A stretch of 64,000 bases of DNA from a virus: IMG/VR virus record IMGVR_UViG_3300031952_000001, positions 62,001 to 126,000 of that record; one strand, 5' to 3'. Both the position numbers and the translations under genes were made by a program. The notes beneath the pieces were generated by a model, which was not told the origin of the DNA, ran no database searches, and saw nothing but the letters and a program-made list of their open reading frames with translations. Positions 27,531-35,594 of the stretch are shown piece by piece. How positions within the stretch are numbered: the first letter of the stretch is position 1; each line of letters opens with the position of its first letter.

Positions 27531-27600
27531 CCACATTACGGGTGGGCGAGTGATAGCCCTCCCGAGAAGAGCACCTTCAAACAAGAGGAGAAGAAGATCG

Positions 27601-27786
27601 ATGGGGAAGCAGATAACTCACGAAAGTCGTCCCACCGGTCCGCGGGCCGCTAAGATCGCGTGGACCTACTTTGAGAGCACCTACGGGATGCCGCCGATGC
27701 AGCTGCACTTCGACGTGATGGCTCGTCAGTGGGTGGGGACGTACGAAGACGAGGAGCACAGGATGCCGGCTGAGGAGCCGGCCTGA
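27601..27786 (+). CDS. Hypothetical small protein
   Basis: 61 residues; AAGAGGAGAAGAAG lies upstream of ATG 27601. Contains PRAAKIAWTYFESTYGMPPM. No family recognised. Confidence 0.58.
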   Translation: MGKQITHESRPTGPRAAKIAWTYFESTYGMPPMQLHFDVMARQWVGTYEDEEHRMPAEEPA

Positions 27787-27793
27787 GGGGCAC

Positions 27794-28015
27794 ATGCAAA
27801 AAGGCACTTCCCATCAGACGATCTACTTGCTGACCTTCGAGGAGGTCATCGAACTCATCAAGGCGCACATCGAGGAGCAGGAGAAGAAGCCTCTCAGCGT
27901 ACCCTTGAACGTGAACATCAACCCCGACAAGAAGATGTTCGAGGTCACCGAGGGGGTCCGCCTCATCAAGATCGATGGGCCCTCTCAGATGTCAGGTGGG
28001 GGGAATCTCAACTGA
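27794..28015 (+). CDS. Hypothetical small protein
   Basis: 73 residues; GAGGGGCAC upstream of ATG 27794. Helical N-terminal half (FEEVIELIKAHIEEQEKK) and a beta-type C-terminal half (PLNVNINPDKKMFEVTEG). The stop overlaps the next start (TGATG). Unknown function. Confidence 0.58.
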   Translation: MQKGTSHQTIYLLTFEEVIELIKAHIEEQEKKPLSVPLNVNINPDKKMFEVTEGVRLIKIDGPSQMSGGGNLN

Positions 28016-28350
28016 TGCACCCTGGTGAGGCACGGGTCGGAGGGTTCGTGTACTTCCCCGTCGAGGGCACTCGGGACGGGGAGGCCGTGGTCCGCATCGC
28101 CCGTGCTCAGGTCGAGTGCATCATCTTCCCGGGCACCACGAACGAGAGCTACAGCCTGATCGAGCTGTCGTCGGAGGGCAAGTCCAAGGCCTACGAGCTG
28201 AAGCCGGCGGACTGCTACTCGACCGCCGAGGCCGCCCGGAAGGATCAGATCCTGGGGATCTACGTCGAGCTGGAGGTTCTGCGGAGCAAGCTCCAGGCAC
28301 TCGGGGACCACTCCCTGACCGATAGTCGCTGGGGCAGGAGGGGCCAATGA
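28015..28350 (+). CDS. Hypothetical protein
   Basis: 111 residues, overlapping both neighbours by a few bases. Beta-rich first half (GGFVYFPVEGTRDGEAVVRI) and helical second half (AARKDQILGIYVELEVLRSK). No family recognised. Confidence 0.58.
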   Translation: MHPGEARVGGFVYFPVEGTRDGEAVVRIARAQVECIIFPGTTNESYSLIELSSEGKSKAYELKPADCYSTAEAARKDQILGIYVELEVLRSKLQALGDHSLTDSRWGRRGQ

Positions 28351-28643
28351 CCTACAATCTCGTTCTTCTGGGTGTGGTATTGATCATCCTGGGCCGCTGG
28401 GTGTACATTACATTCAGCCACACCCACCGCATGCGCCTGGCCTTGCTGGGCCTGGAGGAAGCACTGGAGAGGAGCGCACTTTGGGACAACTCTACAAGCC
28501 ATTCTGGAAAGTCGATCACTACGACGCTCATGACATCCCCGAGGGAGCCGCTTTCTGTATCGAAGGCTTCCGACGGCGGATCCGATTCGAGGTCGAAGGT
28601 GGTTCGTCTGGTGCGAGCATCCGGATCATCGAATCGAAGCTGA
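28347..28643 (+). CDS. Small single-span membrane protein
   Basis: 98 residues. A clear transmembrane helix at the N-terminus (NLVLLGVVLIILGRWVYITF) after a strong ribosome site (GCAGGAGGGGCCA). The last 54 codons overlap the next gene in another frame and look like low-quality Ser/Arg sequence, so the functional part is probably the first 45 residues. A holin- or spanin-like role is possible but nothing specific supports it. Confidence 0.5.
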   Translation: MTYNLVLLGVVLIILGRWVYITFSHTHRMRLALLGLEEALERSALWDNSTSHSGKSITTTLMTSPREPLSVSKASDGGSDSRSKVVRLVRASGSSNRS

Positions 28644-29023
28644 AGAAGAAGGTCCCCGATCCGGTCTTCTTCTGGCAGGTCGGCAAGGGCGTTCGTCACG
28701 AGATGCCTGAGCTGGCGGTGGTCCGTTTCAAGATCGATCCGCTCGTGGCCTGCATGCTGATGATGACGGGCCCGTTCGCCGTTCTGGAGTTCTACCGAAG
28801 GCAGAGCCCGAAGAAGGGCAAGGACGTCGTGGTCTCCACAACGGGTCCGGGAGACCAGGGGGTCCTTCTCGCGATCCCGTACCACAAGGGCTTCAAGACC
28901 ATCCGGTCTATGGCCTGGTGCCTGGACGACCCCAGGCTCGATGCCGTCGAGAAGGAAGTCAAGAAGGGGAAGACCTGGAAGCCGGTCGAGCAGCCGGATC
29001 CGTTCGTCTTCGTGGAGGACTGA
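28481..29023 (+). CDS. Hypothetical protein
   Basis: 180 residues from TTG 28481, with GGAGAGGAG upstream. Overlaps the small membrane protein by 163 nt. Composition and strong third-position GC support this frame. Contains ESKLKKKVPDPVFFWQVGKG and a hydrophobic stretch VACMLMMTGPFAVLEFY. No family recognised. Confidence 0.65.
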   Translation: MGQLYKPFWKVDHYDAHDIPEGAAFCIEGFRRRIRFEVEGGSSGASIRIIESKLKKKVPDPVFFWQVGKGVRHEMPELAVVRFKIDPLVACMLMMTGPFAVLEFYRRQSPKKGKDVVVSTTGPGDQGVLLAIPYHKGFKTIRSMAWCLDDPRLDAVEKEVKKGKTWKPVEQPDPFVFVED

Positions 29024-29024
29024 C

Positions 29025-29228
29025 ATGGCAAAGTGCGCGCAGTGTGGCAAGGAGTTTCCCTGGTACCAGCTGTTCCCCAGGAAGAAGGACGGACGGGACA
29101 TCTGTACAGTATGCAGGACACCCCCGATCCGGAGCCAGAAGGAGATCAGAGTCTCCCCACGGAGGCAGATGACTCAGGCGGACGTCGACCTTCAGGTGCT
29201 CGCCAACGAGATGGACAGGGAGGCGTAG
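29025..29228 (+). CDS. Small zinc-ribbon protein
   Basis: 67 residues. C-A-Q-C near residue 4 and C-T-V-C near residue 28 form a probable zinc ribbon, with a basic Arg/Lys region after it (RSQKEIRVSPRRQM). Starts one base after the previous stop. Unknown role. Confidence 0.6.
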   Translation: MAKCAQCGKEFPWYQLFPRKKDGRDICTVCRTPPIRSQKEIRVSPRRQMTQADVDLQVLANEMDREA

Positions 29229-29483
29229 ATGGAAGAGGCTTACGCAGAAGACAGTGCTCCGGAGCCCGAGAACTCCACCCCCATGATCCGTCAAGTCATC
29301 GACTGTCCGCGGTGTAACCGCCGCGGTCTGATGGAGGTCCCGGACATCCAGGACTGGGCGGAGTACACCTGCCTGAAGTGCGGGTACACCGTGAAGGAGC
29401 ACTCGTGGAGTGCTCGGGACGCCGTCCGCAGGCTGGTCAAGGCGGTCCACGATCAGGCCCGCAAGAACAGGATCTCCGCATGA
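29229..29483 (+). CDS. Small zinc-ribbon protein
   Basis: 84 residues directly abutting the previous gene. C-P-R-C and, 22 residues later, C-L-K-C define a classic rubredoxin-like zinc ribbon, followed by a basic helix (ARDAVRRLVKAVHDQARK). This combination suggests nucleic-acid contact. No named family. Confidence 0.62.
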   Translation: MEEAYAEDSAPEPENSTPMIRQVIDCPRCNRRGLMEVPDIQDWAEYTCLKCGYTVKEHSWSARDAVRRLVKAVHDQARKNRISA

Positions 29484-29761
29484 GCGACGAGCACAACCTT
29501 GCGGTGCCGTTCACGGTGCGCTGCGGGCACCTGGTCTGCGCGTTCAAGAGCCCCAAGGTCGGCCGTTTGGTCCTGTGCGAGCACTACAGCCACCGCAGCA
29601 AGCAGATCGGGCACTGCTCCCTTACAGGGGAGCGCCTCATCGTGAGGGCGAACCTCGATGGAATCCCTATAGCGAAGCGCGGCTGGAGGTGCCTGGAGGG
29701 TGAGCACCTCTGGGAGAAACTTCAGAGTTCCGACTTCGCCAGTGATACAGTAGCTCCCTGA
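29480..29761 (+). CDS. Small Cys/His-containing protein
   Basis: 93 residues; ATGA overlap with the previous gene. Cys/His spacing (RCGHLVCAF; LCEHYSHRSKQIGHCSLTGE) could bind zinc. Unknown function. Confidence 0.58.
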   Translation: MSDEHNLAVPFTVRCGHLVCAFKSPKVGRLVLCEHYSHRSKQIGHCSLTGERLIVRANLDGIPIAKRGWRCLEGEHLWEKLQSSDFASDTVAP

Positions 29762-29769
29762 AAGAGAGG

Positions 29770-30288
29770 ATGACGACCATGCCGAAGAAGAAGACCACCA
29801 TACCGCCGGACGGGCCCGATCTCACGCCGGTTGTAGAGACCCCAGCTCCGGTTCTGCACGAGAGGAACTACCCCAGGGGGCCCGCCTTCATGCGGGTCAA
29901 CGTGAAGGTCCTAGCGGAGGACGGTGAGACGCTCCTCCGCACCGAGGTCTGCGATGTCTATCTGGAGTGCGACTGCTCCTACAAGGAGTCCGAGCTGGAG
30001 GCTATTGGCAGTTCTGCTGAAGCCGCTCGCTTCTTCGTGTGGAGCACGGGTTTGGACAAGCTGATTGCCCCCCCTGAAGGGACCCACCCGGAGCAGACTC
30101 TCAAGGCCATTCAGCGGCAGACGATCCGAGTTCCTGTTCCCGGGGAGGCCATCTCCTTGGAGGAGGCTCGAAGGCGGGATCTCGGCAATGAGGACTTCAG
30201 CCCGCGCTTTGCGAAGCGTAAGGATGACATGGAGTCTCATAAGAGGCCCAAGCCAGCCCCCAACCCGTTCATCCCACCCGCAGAATAG
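29770..30288 (+). CDS. Hypothetical protein
   Basis: 172 residues from ATG 29770; ATG 29779 is a possible alternative. AAGAGAGG upstream. Middle part (VNVKVLAEDGETLLRTEVCD) is beta-type and contains C-D-C-S. Basic, Pro-rich tail. A weak possible promoter (TTCAGA-17-GATACA) overlaps the end of the previous gene. No family recognised. Confidence 0.6.
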   Translation: MTTMPKKKTTIPPDGPDLTPVVETPAPVLHERNYPRGPAFMRVNVKVLAEDGETLLRTEVCDVYLECDCSYKESELEAIGSSAEAARFFVWSTGLDKLIAPPEGTHPEQTLKAIQRQTIRVPVPGEAISLEEARRRDLGNEDFSPRFAKRKDDMESHKRPKPAPNPFIPPAE

Positions 30289-30291
30289 CCC

Positions 30292-30319
30292 TTGACAGCC
30301 GGAATCTCATGTATATATT
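30292..30319 (+). promoter_or_regulatory. Sigma-70-type promoter
   Basis: TTGACA, 16-nt spacer, TATATT; drives the exported Cys-rich gene at 30342. Confidence 0.8.
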
Positions 30320-30341
30320 AGAGGTGGCTAGGAGGGACACC

Positions 30342-30893
30342 ATGAGAACCATTTTTCTTGCCTGTATCGCGATTGGATCGTGCCTGTTCGTGGACTCTTT
30401 GGATGCCCAGTGCTGCCGGGTCCAGCTGGCTGTGAGCGGCCAGAACCAGAACGTGGTCGGGATCATCGTCGGCATGTCGGAGGCCAACGCCACGCCCGGC
30501 AAGGTCGTGGCTGTGGCAGAGGGTGCGGCCAAAGGGGCAACGTGCGTCGACTACACGTTCCTGAAGGACGCGCGGGGCAAGATGACCGAGTGCAAGTACG
30601 ACTGCTACCTCATCTTCGGAGGGGCCGTCTGCCGGGAGAACATCTGCGACTACGTGATCTGTAATGAGCCACTTGGTAGCTATTGCTCAAACCCAACGGG
30701 CCCGAATCCCGGGAAGTTGCTCACGATGGCGAGCGGCGGCATCTGCGATCCGACCGGAGATTTCGCCCCGATTCCCGGGGAGTGCTACTACCCGGAGATC
30801 GAGATCGACTGCGGGAGCGCTGAGGCCTGCGTGACTGTTGGTTGGGGGAGAGACTTCTGTCGGGTTCTTCCACCGAAGAAAGATCGTCGGTAG
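30342..30893 (+). CDS. Exported cysteine-rich protein
   Basis: 183 residues. A typical signal peptide is visible (MRTIFLACIAIGSCLFVDS, cleavage probably after LDA near residue 22). The mature part holds 14 Cys, many paired closely, which suggests a disulphide-stabilised extracellular protein. No family recognised. It has its own strong promoter, so substantial amounts may be made during infection. A role at the host surface (for example receptor masking) is inference. Confidence 0.68.
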   Translation: MRTIFLACIAIGSCLFVDSLDAQCCRVQLAVSGQNQNVVGIIVGMSEANATPGKVVAVAEGAAKGATCVDYTFLKDARGKMTECKYDCYLIFGGAVCRENICDYVICNEPLGSYCSNPTGPNPGKLLTMASGGICDPTGDFAPIPGECYYPEIEIDCGSAEACVTVGWGRDFCRVLPPKKDRR

Positions 30894-30984
30894 GGATGAG
30901 GGCGCTCTCGCCTGGTTCAGAGACGTCCCCCCTGAGCTTGGGAGTGCCTTCTTCCGTGCCGACGACGAAGGGTTGAGGATCTGC

Positions 30985-31683
30985 ATGGCTAAAAACATTG
31001 CGAAGGGCGGCCGAGACAACTACCCAACACCCCAGATCTACGCGGACTGGGCCATCGAGCGGGCACTCGGGCTGATGCCTGGCACTCCGAACCCCGTCCT
31101 TGGCTTGGAGCCCGGGTGTGGAGCCACGGCACCCTTCCTGTCGGCCTTGGTCGACCAAGCTCCTGCGAGGGGTGTCGGGGTCGAGTCGGAGGTCTGGGTG
31201 CCGAAGCTCTCCGCCGTGACGGGGGAGAACCTGAAGATCCGGATGGGGACCGACTTCTTGGACCCCTCGTGCGATCACCTCTGGATGCCGGAGCCCGACA
31301 CGAAGTTTTTCCTCATCGCGACGAACCCTCCCTTCTCTCTCTGCGAGGAGTTCATGGACAAGTCCCTGAGGCTCCTGCACCCGATGGGGGTCATGGTGTT
31401 CCTGCTCCGCATGGCGATCATGGGTTCAAAGAAGCGGCTGGACTTCTGGAAGAAGCACATGCCTCTGGAGATCGCCCACTTCGTCCGCAGGATCAGCTTC
31501 GACGGCACGAGCACGGACTACGCCGAGTATGCCTGCTTCTTCTGGGCCGGCGAGGAGCTGGAGGACATGTGGCACCGCCACCGCGGCAGCTGCTCGACAG
31601 CGTTCTATCTGGTGAACAATGTGATGGAGAGTGTCAACGAGAAGGGCTGCCTGGAGGAGATCGGGGCACCACCGTTTGTATGA
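30985..31683 (+). CDS. DNA adenine-N6 methyltransferase-like protein
   Basis: 232 residues from ATG 30985. Starts with R-D-N-Y-P-T-P-Q-I-Y-A-D-W, the usual opening of phage adenine methyltransferases. It then has L-G-L-E-P-G-C-G-A-T-A (SAM-binding motif I) and the catalytic T-N-P-P-F-S (motif IV) near residue 113. An upstream TTG in frame would overlap the previous gene and lacks support. Likely modifies phage DNA, for protection from restriction, or adenines in host sites. A C-terminal Cys-containing tail is present. Confidence 0.82.
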   Translation: MAKNIAKGGRDNYPTPQIYADWAIERALGLMPGTPNPVLGLEPGCGATAPFLSALVDQAPARGVGVESEVWVPKLSAVTGENLKIRMGTDFLDPSCDHLWMPEPDTKFFLIATNPPFSLCEEFMDKSLRLLHPMGVMVFLLRMAIMGSKKRLDFWKKHMPLEIAHFVRRISFDGTSTDYAEYACFFWAGEELEDMWHRHRGSCSTAFYLVNNVMESVNEKGCLEEIGAPPFV

Positions 31684-31701
31684 GAAACCATAGGAGGAAA
31701 C

Positions 31702-31989
31702 ATGTCAGTTGAAGCGTTGGGGAAGAAGAAGATCGAAGAGATCATCCAGCTGCGAAGCAAGGGCAAGACGATCTCGGAGACGGCGTGGACGCTCGGGATC
31801 GCCCCGTGGCATGTCGCGTACATCTCCAGGTTCCTGAAGCTGTGCGTGACGGCCGAGGAGTTCCAGTGGATCGAGGAGGAGGCCGAGGCCAACAACTTCG
31901 GCACGGTGGGCGAGTTCGTCATGGACGTGTTCAACCGGACCTACGAGGAGTTCTACAAGAAGGCTCCGCGCAAGAAGAAGTCCGCCTGA
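31702..31989 (+). CDS. Small helix-turn-helix protein
   Basis: 95 residues; ATAGGAGGAAAC precedes ATG 31702. Residues about 10-40 (EEIIQLRSKGKTISETAWTL) form a tetra-helical HTH, the rest is helical with a Lys-rich end. Its TGA overlaps the ATG of the recombinase gene. Because the recombinase looks inserted, this gene was probably coupled to the gene at 32708 originally. Confidence 0.68.
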   Translation: MSVEALGKKKIEEIIQLRSKGKTISETAWTLGIAPWHVAYISRFLKLCVTAEEFQWIEEEAEANNFGTVGEFVMDVFNRTYEEFYKKAPRKKKSA

Positions 31990-31992
31990 TGG
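31984..31992. repeat. Left copy of 9-bp direct repeat flanking the recombinase
   Basis: GCCTGATGG at the stop/start junction; an identical copy lies at 32703-32711. The 719-bp unit from one copy to the next contains the serine recombinase. Confidence 0.5.
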
Positions 31993-32708
31993 GAAAGAAG
32001 GCCGCCAAGAGAGACCCTTCTGTAGTTGTTGGGTATGTGCGGGTTTCGATGGACCGTCAGAAACTAGGACCTGTGGTCCAGAGAAAGATTCTGGCTGGGT
32101 GGTGCGTCTTGCGAGGTTTGCATCTTGCTGCGGTATTTACGGACAAGGGTGTTTCTGGAGGGCTCCAGGTAGACCAGAGACCAGGGTTACAAGAGGCCCT
32201 CGTTGCGGTACGGGCTTATAATGCTGGCACCCTTCTTGTTGCTAGCCGGGATCGTCTTTCCCGCGACATCGTAACTGCTACGATGATTGAGAGAGGCTTG
32301 AATCGTTCGGGCACCTCTATTGTATCAGCAGATGGCCTTGGCAACGGAGACAGCCCTGCGGAGGTGTTCATTCGTACGGTTGTGAATGGCATGGCGCAGT
32401 ATGGACGTGCTGTTATATCTGAAAGAACCCGCGCCGCTCTGAGATTGAAGGTCTCTCGTGGAGAGAAGACGGGTGGTGCCGCCCCTTATGGATACCAGTT
32501 AGCAAGAGACGAAATTCATCTCGTTCAAATGAAGGAGGAGATGAAAGTAATTGCGAGGATACAAAAACTTCATAAAGAGGGGCTTTCGATTCGAAGAATT
32601 GCAGACTTACTGACTGAAGAAGAGACTCCTAGTCGAGGACATCGGTGGCATCGTACCACGGTTGAGCGTTTGCTCAACCGAGACGATAGGAAGAGGGATG
32701 GTGCCTGA
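31989..32708 (+). CDS. Serine recombinase
   Basis: 239 residues. Catalytic domain begins VVVGYVRVSMDRQ with the nucleophilic Ser, followed by S-R-D-R-L-S-R-D and E-R-T-R-A-A-L. A recombinase-type DNA-binding part follows (PYGYQLARDE ... GLSIRRIADLLTEEETPSRG). Shorter than large serine integrases, similar in size to resolvases with an added HTH. Its A/T-rich codons contrast with both neighbours. Flanking 9-bp direct repeats suggest the gene moved in as a unit. It could act on itself, on phage DNA, or simply be a mobile gene. Confidence 0.88.
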   Translation: MGKKAAKRDPSVVVGYVRVSMDRQKLGPVVQRKILAGWCVLRGLHLAAVFTDKGVSGGLQVDQRPGLQEALVAVRAYNAGTLLVASRDRLSRDIVTATMIERGLNRSGTSIVSADGLGNGDSPAEVFIRTVVNGMAQYGRAVISERTRAALRLKVSRGEKTGGAAPYGYQLARDEIHLVQMKEEMKVIARIQKLHKEGLSIRRIADLLTEEETPSRGHRWHRTTVERLLNRDDRKRDGA

Positions 32709-32711
32709 TGG
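32703..32711. repeat. Right copy of 9-bp direct repeat flanking the recombinase
   Basis: Second GCCTGATGG. Deleting one repeat plus the recombinase would re-create a TGATG overlap between the HTH gene and the zinc-finger gene. Confidence 0.5.
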
Positions 32712-33076
32712 ACAAGCCTCCCGTCACCTACGACAAGCCTCTCTGGAGGCAGCTCGACCCCGAGCGTGCGAAGGCCTACGATGCCCTCCCGGAGGAGCAG
32801 CGGCAGAAGCTCAACGAGGCGGCTGCGAAGACCTTGGAGACCTCCGTCTTCGATGTCCTCGATCCCGACTTCTTCGGCGACGAGGAGGTCGACGACGAGA
32901 ACGACGAGAACACCTTCCAGTGCTCGGAGTGCGGAGACGATGATCCGTCCTCTCTCAAGAACTGCGAGGTGTGCGGGGGTTTGATCTGTCCCACATGTAG
33001 GTCTACGAACCGCCTTCGCGTCTTATGCACCGGATGCGATCCAGACTGCCTGGACTCATGCAGGGATAACGATTAG
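32708..33076 (+). CDS. Multi-zinc-finger protein
   Basis: 122 residues. Acidic centre (GDEEVDDENDEN), then a Cys-rich end with C-S-E-C, C-E-V-C, C-P-T-C and C-T-G-C plus two further Cys. This cross-brace-like arrangement suggests binding of two zinc ions. No family assigned. Confidence 0.65.
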   Translation: MDKPPVTYDKPLWRQLDPERAKAYDALPEEQRQKLNEAAAKTLETSVFDVLDPDFFGDEEVDDENDENTFQCSECGDDDPSSLKNCEVCGGLICPTCRSTNRLRVLCTGCDPDCLDSCRDND

Positions 33077-33143
33077 TCTTTTCGGTGGAGTCTGTCGGGT
33101 GTAGGGGCTTCTAGCTCAAAATTTCCGAGAAGCTCGAAGGGTG

Positions 33144-33152
33144 TGGTATGAT
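33144..33152 (+). promoter_or_regulatory. Extended -10 promoter
   Basis: TG-G-TATGAT about 30 nt before ATG 33183, without a convincing -35. An almost identical context (TGTGGTATAAA) is found at 52936. Confidence 0.5.
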
Positions 33153-33182
33153 CCCCGGTACCGTTATGGAGAGGAGGTTTGG

Positions 33183-34334
33183 ATGTTACCTAGAATTCTC
33201 ATAACGTTCGTTCTGTTCGGGATGGCGTCGTTGACGGTCAGCGAAGCCGCATTGAGCGAGGCCGCTCCCGACGCGCCGTCCGGGCTGACGGCCGAGGAGC
33301 AGACCACCTTTGAGTCGATGATCGAGCAGGTGAACGTCACCGAGGCCGTGGAGGAGCCAGGAAACGAGGAGGAGAGCGCTGAGGCAGTGGTATTGGAGGG
33401 CCTGGAGCCCGTCGTGGTGCCCGACAGCGTGAACGTGACCTTGGAGACTGTGTGGGAGAAGTCCCCGGACGACATGCCCCTCCTGGACCGGCTGGTGAAG
33501 GGTGTCCTGAGGGCCCGGACCCTCCCGTTCGAGAAAGACAAGGATGGGAAGAAGAAGCCTCCGAAGTTCTACTGGGAGAGTGGCGGGGTGCCGATCCCCG
33601 AGGAAGAGATGATCCCGCTGGCGACTCAGTGGGCCGCAACCTTCCTGGCTTCTGTGGAGGAGGTGAAGAAGCACACCGGTATCCAGCTCCCTCTCTGGGG
33701 AGCCTTTGCGACCCTGGCGAACGAGGGTGGCTTCTACGGGTGCAGTCTGAACTTCGAGGCCCGCAAGTGGGCATCCACGCACTCCTGCAAGAAGCTGACG
33801 ACCGAGACCTGGCACGGGAAGACCGTGCGACGGAAGATCGAGACGAAGCTCGTCGACAAGTTCCGCCAGACCTACACATGTGAGGAAGTGTGGGACATTA
33901 TCCACGACCCCCACTACAAGGACGCCAAGGTCGAGGTGAAGGGTCGGGACGGCAAGATGAAGTGGGTGAAGCTCGCGAACAAGGCCGACGGCGGTCCCTG
34001 GCAACAGAGGTTCAGTGTCAAGACGATGACCCGGGAGCGGTTCGATCTGCTCATGTCCATGCAGCCGGGGGTGTACATCGGCGCGGAGGAGATGGCCCGT
34101 AGGTCAATATCCTACATGCCTCGGTTCAAGGCCAAGGAGCCCCACCCAAGGCCTTGGATGCTCTGGCCGGGTTGGAACCCTTACACGAGCAGGGCGTTCT
34201 CGTACGATTCCAAGATCACGATGATAGCTCGTCTCCTCGGGGCCAGAAAGACCGAGATCGAGCGGGGGGCCTTGGTACCCGACCCCAGGGAGAAGCGCCG
34301 GCAAGAGTACGAGGCTCGGAAGGCCCAGCACTAA
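33183..34334 (+). CDS. Exported lytic-transglycosylase-like protein
   Basis: 383 residues; GAGAGGAGG upstream. A signal peptide (MLPRILITFVLFGMASLTV) precedes an acidic linker to about residue 110. From about 150 the layout follows SLT-type lysozyme folds: LPLWGAFATLANEGGFYGC with the presumed catalytic Glu in NEGGF, then GGPWQQRFSV at the place of the GLMQ-like motif, then MQPGVYIGAEEMARRS like the NI..G..YL motif. It should cleave peptidoglycan after export, or as part of the particle. The C-terminal part is basic. Assigned from motif order, not from strong identity. Confidence 0.62.
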   Translation: MLPRILITFVLFGMASLTVSEAALSEAAPDAPSGLTAEEQTTFESMIEQVNVTEAVEEPGNEEESAEAVVLEGLEPVVVPDSVNVTLETVWEKSPDDMPLLDRLVKGVLRARTLPFEKDKDGKKKPPKFYWESGGVPIPEEEMIPLATQWAATFLASVEEVKKHTGIQLPLWGAFATLANEGGFYGCSLNFEARKWASTHSCKKLTTETWHGKTVRRKIETKLVDKFRQTYTCEEVWDIIHDPHYKDAKVEVKGRDGKMKWVKLANKADGGPWQQRFSVKTMTRERFDLLMSMQPGVYIGAEEMARRSISYMPRFKAKEPHPRPWMLWPGWNPYTSRAFSYDSKITMIARLLGARKTEIERGALVPDPREKRRQEYEARKAQH

Positions 34335-34358
34335 CTTTAGAAATCCTCCGCCTCTCAG

Positions 34359-34367
34359 TGCTATACT
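34359..34367 (+). promoter_or_regulatory. Extended -10 promoter for tnpB
   Basis: TG-C-TATACT, 42 nt before ATG 34409; no clear -35. Confidence 0.4.
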
Positions 34368-34408
34368 CTGGCGGGTTATCAATCTAACAGAACGCAGCGG
34401 GACAGAAC

Positions 34409-35593
34409 ATGATCCGCACCTGCAAAGTGAAGCTCGGTCGTGCGCCAAAACAGGAGGCGAAGCTCACTTACGTTTTGGGTCTCTGTTGTGACCTCTACAA
34501 CGCAGCTCTCCAGCAGCGACGGGATGCCTGGGCTAAGCAGAAGGTCTCGCTTTCGTACTATGCGCAGACCAAGGAACTCACTCAGCTCCGTGCAGATGAT
34601 GAGGAGTACCGGCGGCTGCCGGCTCAGATGACTCGCATGACGTCACTATACCGCGTAGATAGGGCCTTTCAGGGGTTTTGCGGACGGTGTAGACGCGGTG
34701 AGAATCCCGGCTTCCCTCGGTTCCGCAGCCGAGATCGTTTCTCTACTTTGATGTTCTCTACGCAGGATTGGCGCATCAAGGGCAAGAGCCTGATATTGAA
34801 GAACGATGCAGATCCTATTGTCTTGCAAATGCGTAACACGATTCATCATGAGGGCCAGATCAAAGGTCTTCGTGTTGTCCGAAGTGCAACGCGATGGTGG
34901 GCGCATTTTCTTGTGGATGTAGGCCCTACCCCAGCTGTAAAGAAGTCCGATCACGGCGTCGGGATCGACGTTGGTCTTCGAACTTTCGCGACTCTGTCCG
35001 ACGGTAACGTCGTCGAACATCCGCGGTTCTTGAAGCAGAGCCTGGAGCAGCTGAAGTCGGTCCAGCAGGAGCTGAGCCGGAAGAAGAGGGGCTCCAAGAA
35101 CCGCGCGAAGGCGAAGCTCGTCGTCGCGCGGGTACACGAGAAGATCGCGAATCGTCGTCGAGACTTCGTACATCAGACCGTGTCCTCCTTGGTGAAGAAG
35201 TACGACGGGTTTGCGCTGGAGAAGCTCGACGTTTGCGCCATGACAAGCACGGAGCGCAAAGTCGAGGGTTTGGACAAGAAGCAATCTCGTGGTCTCCGAA
35301 GGGGGATCATGGACTCTGGCTGGTCTCTGTTCGGTGCACACCTGGCCTCCAAAGCGGAAGAAGCTGGGCTGCCGGTTGTGCACGTCGATCCGAAAGGCAC
35401 TTCGCAGAGATGTTCGGCTTGCGGAACCATAGTGCGAAAAACACTTCGGGACCGTGTGCACGAATGCTTTGCCTGTGGTCTCGTGCTGGATCGGGATGAG
35501 AACGCAGCCAGGAACATCTACGACCTGGGGCTCAGGTCGGCGTCCGGAAGCGCAGCAACAGCTAGTTGTGCTGAAGGCGCGGAGGTTCTGTGA
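34409..35593 (+). CDS. tnpB: TnpB, RNA-guided nuclease of IS200/IS605-type elements (solo)
   Basis: 394 residues, normal size. RuvC residues are all present: G-I-D-V-G-L (Asp), F-A-L-E-K-L-D-V (Glu) and D-R-D-E-N-A-A-R-N (Asp). The zinc finger C-S-A-C ... C-F-A-C lies between the second and third. N-terminal CKVKLGRAPKQEAKL matches the OrfB/TnpB start. No TnpA transposase is present nearby. The guide RNA of such proteins usually overlaps the 3' end of the gene and the bases after it, here about 35450-35640. The C-terminal codons include the ribosome site (GGAGG) of the next gene. Confidence 0.93.
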   Translation: MIRTCKVKLGRAPKQEAKLTYVLGLCCDLYNAALQQRRDAWAKQKVSLSYYAQTKELTQLRADDEEYRRLPAQMTRMTSLYRVDRAFQGFCGRCRRGENPGFPRFRSRDRFSTLMFSTQDWRIKGKSLILKNDADPIVLQMRNTIHHEGQIKGLRVVRSATRWWAHFLVDVGPTPAVKKSDHGVGIDVGLRTFATLSDGNVVEHPRFLKQSLEQLKSVQQELSRKKRGSKNRAKAKLVVARVHEKIANRRRDFVHQTVSSLVKKYDGFALEKLDVCAMTSTERKVEGLDKKQSRGLRRGIMDSGWSLFGAHLASKAEEAGLPVVHVDPKGTSQRCSACGTIVRKTLRDRVHECFACGLVLDRDENAARNIYDLGLRSASGSAATASCAEGAEVL

Positions 35594-35594
35594 A

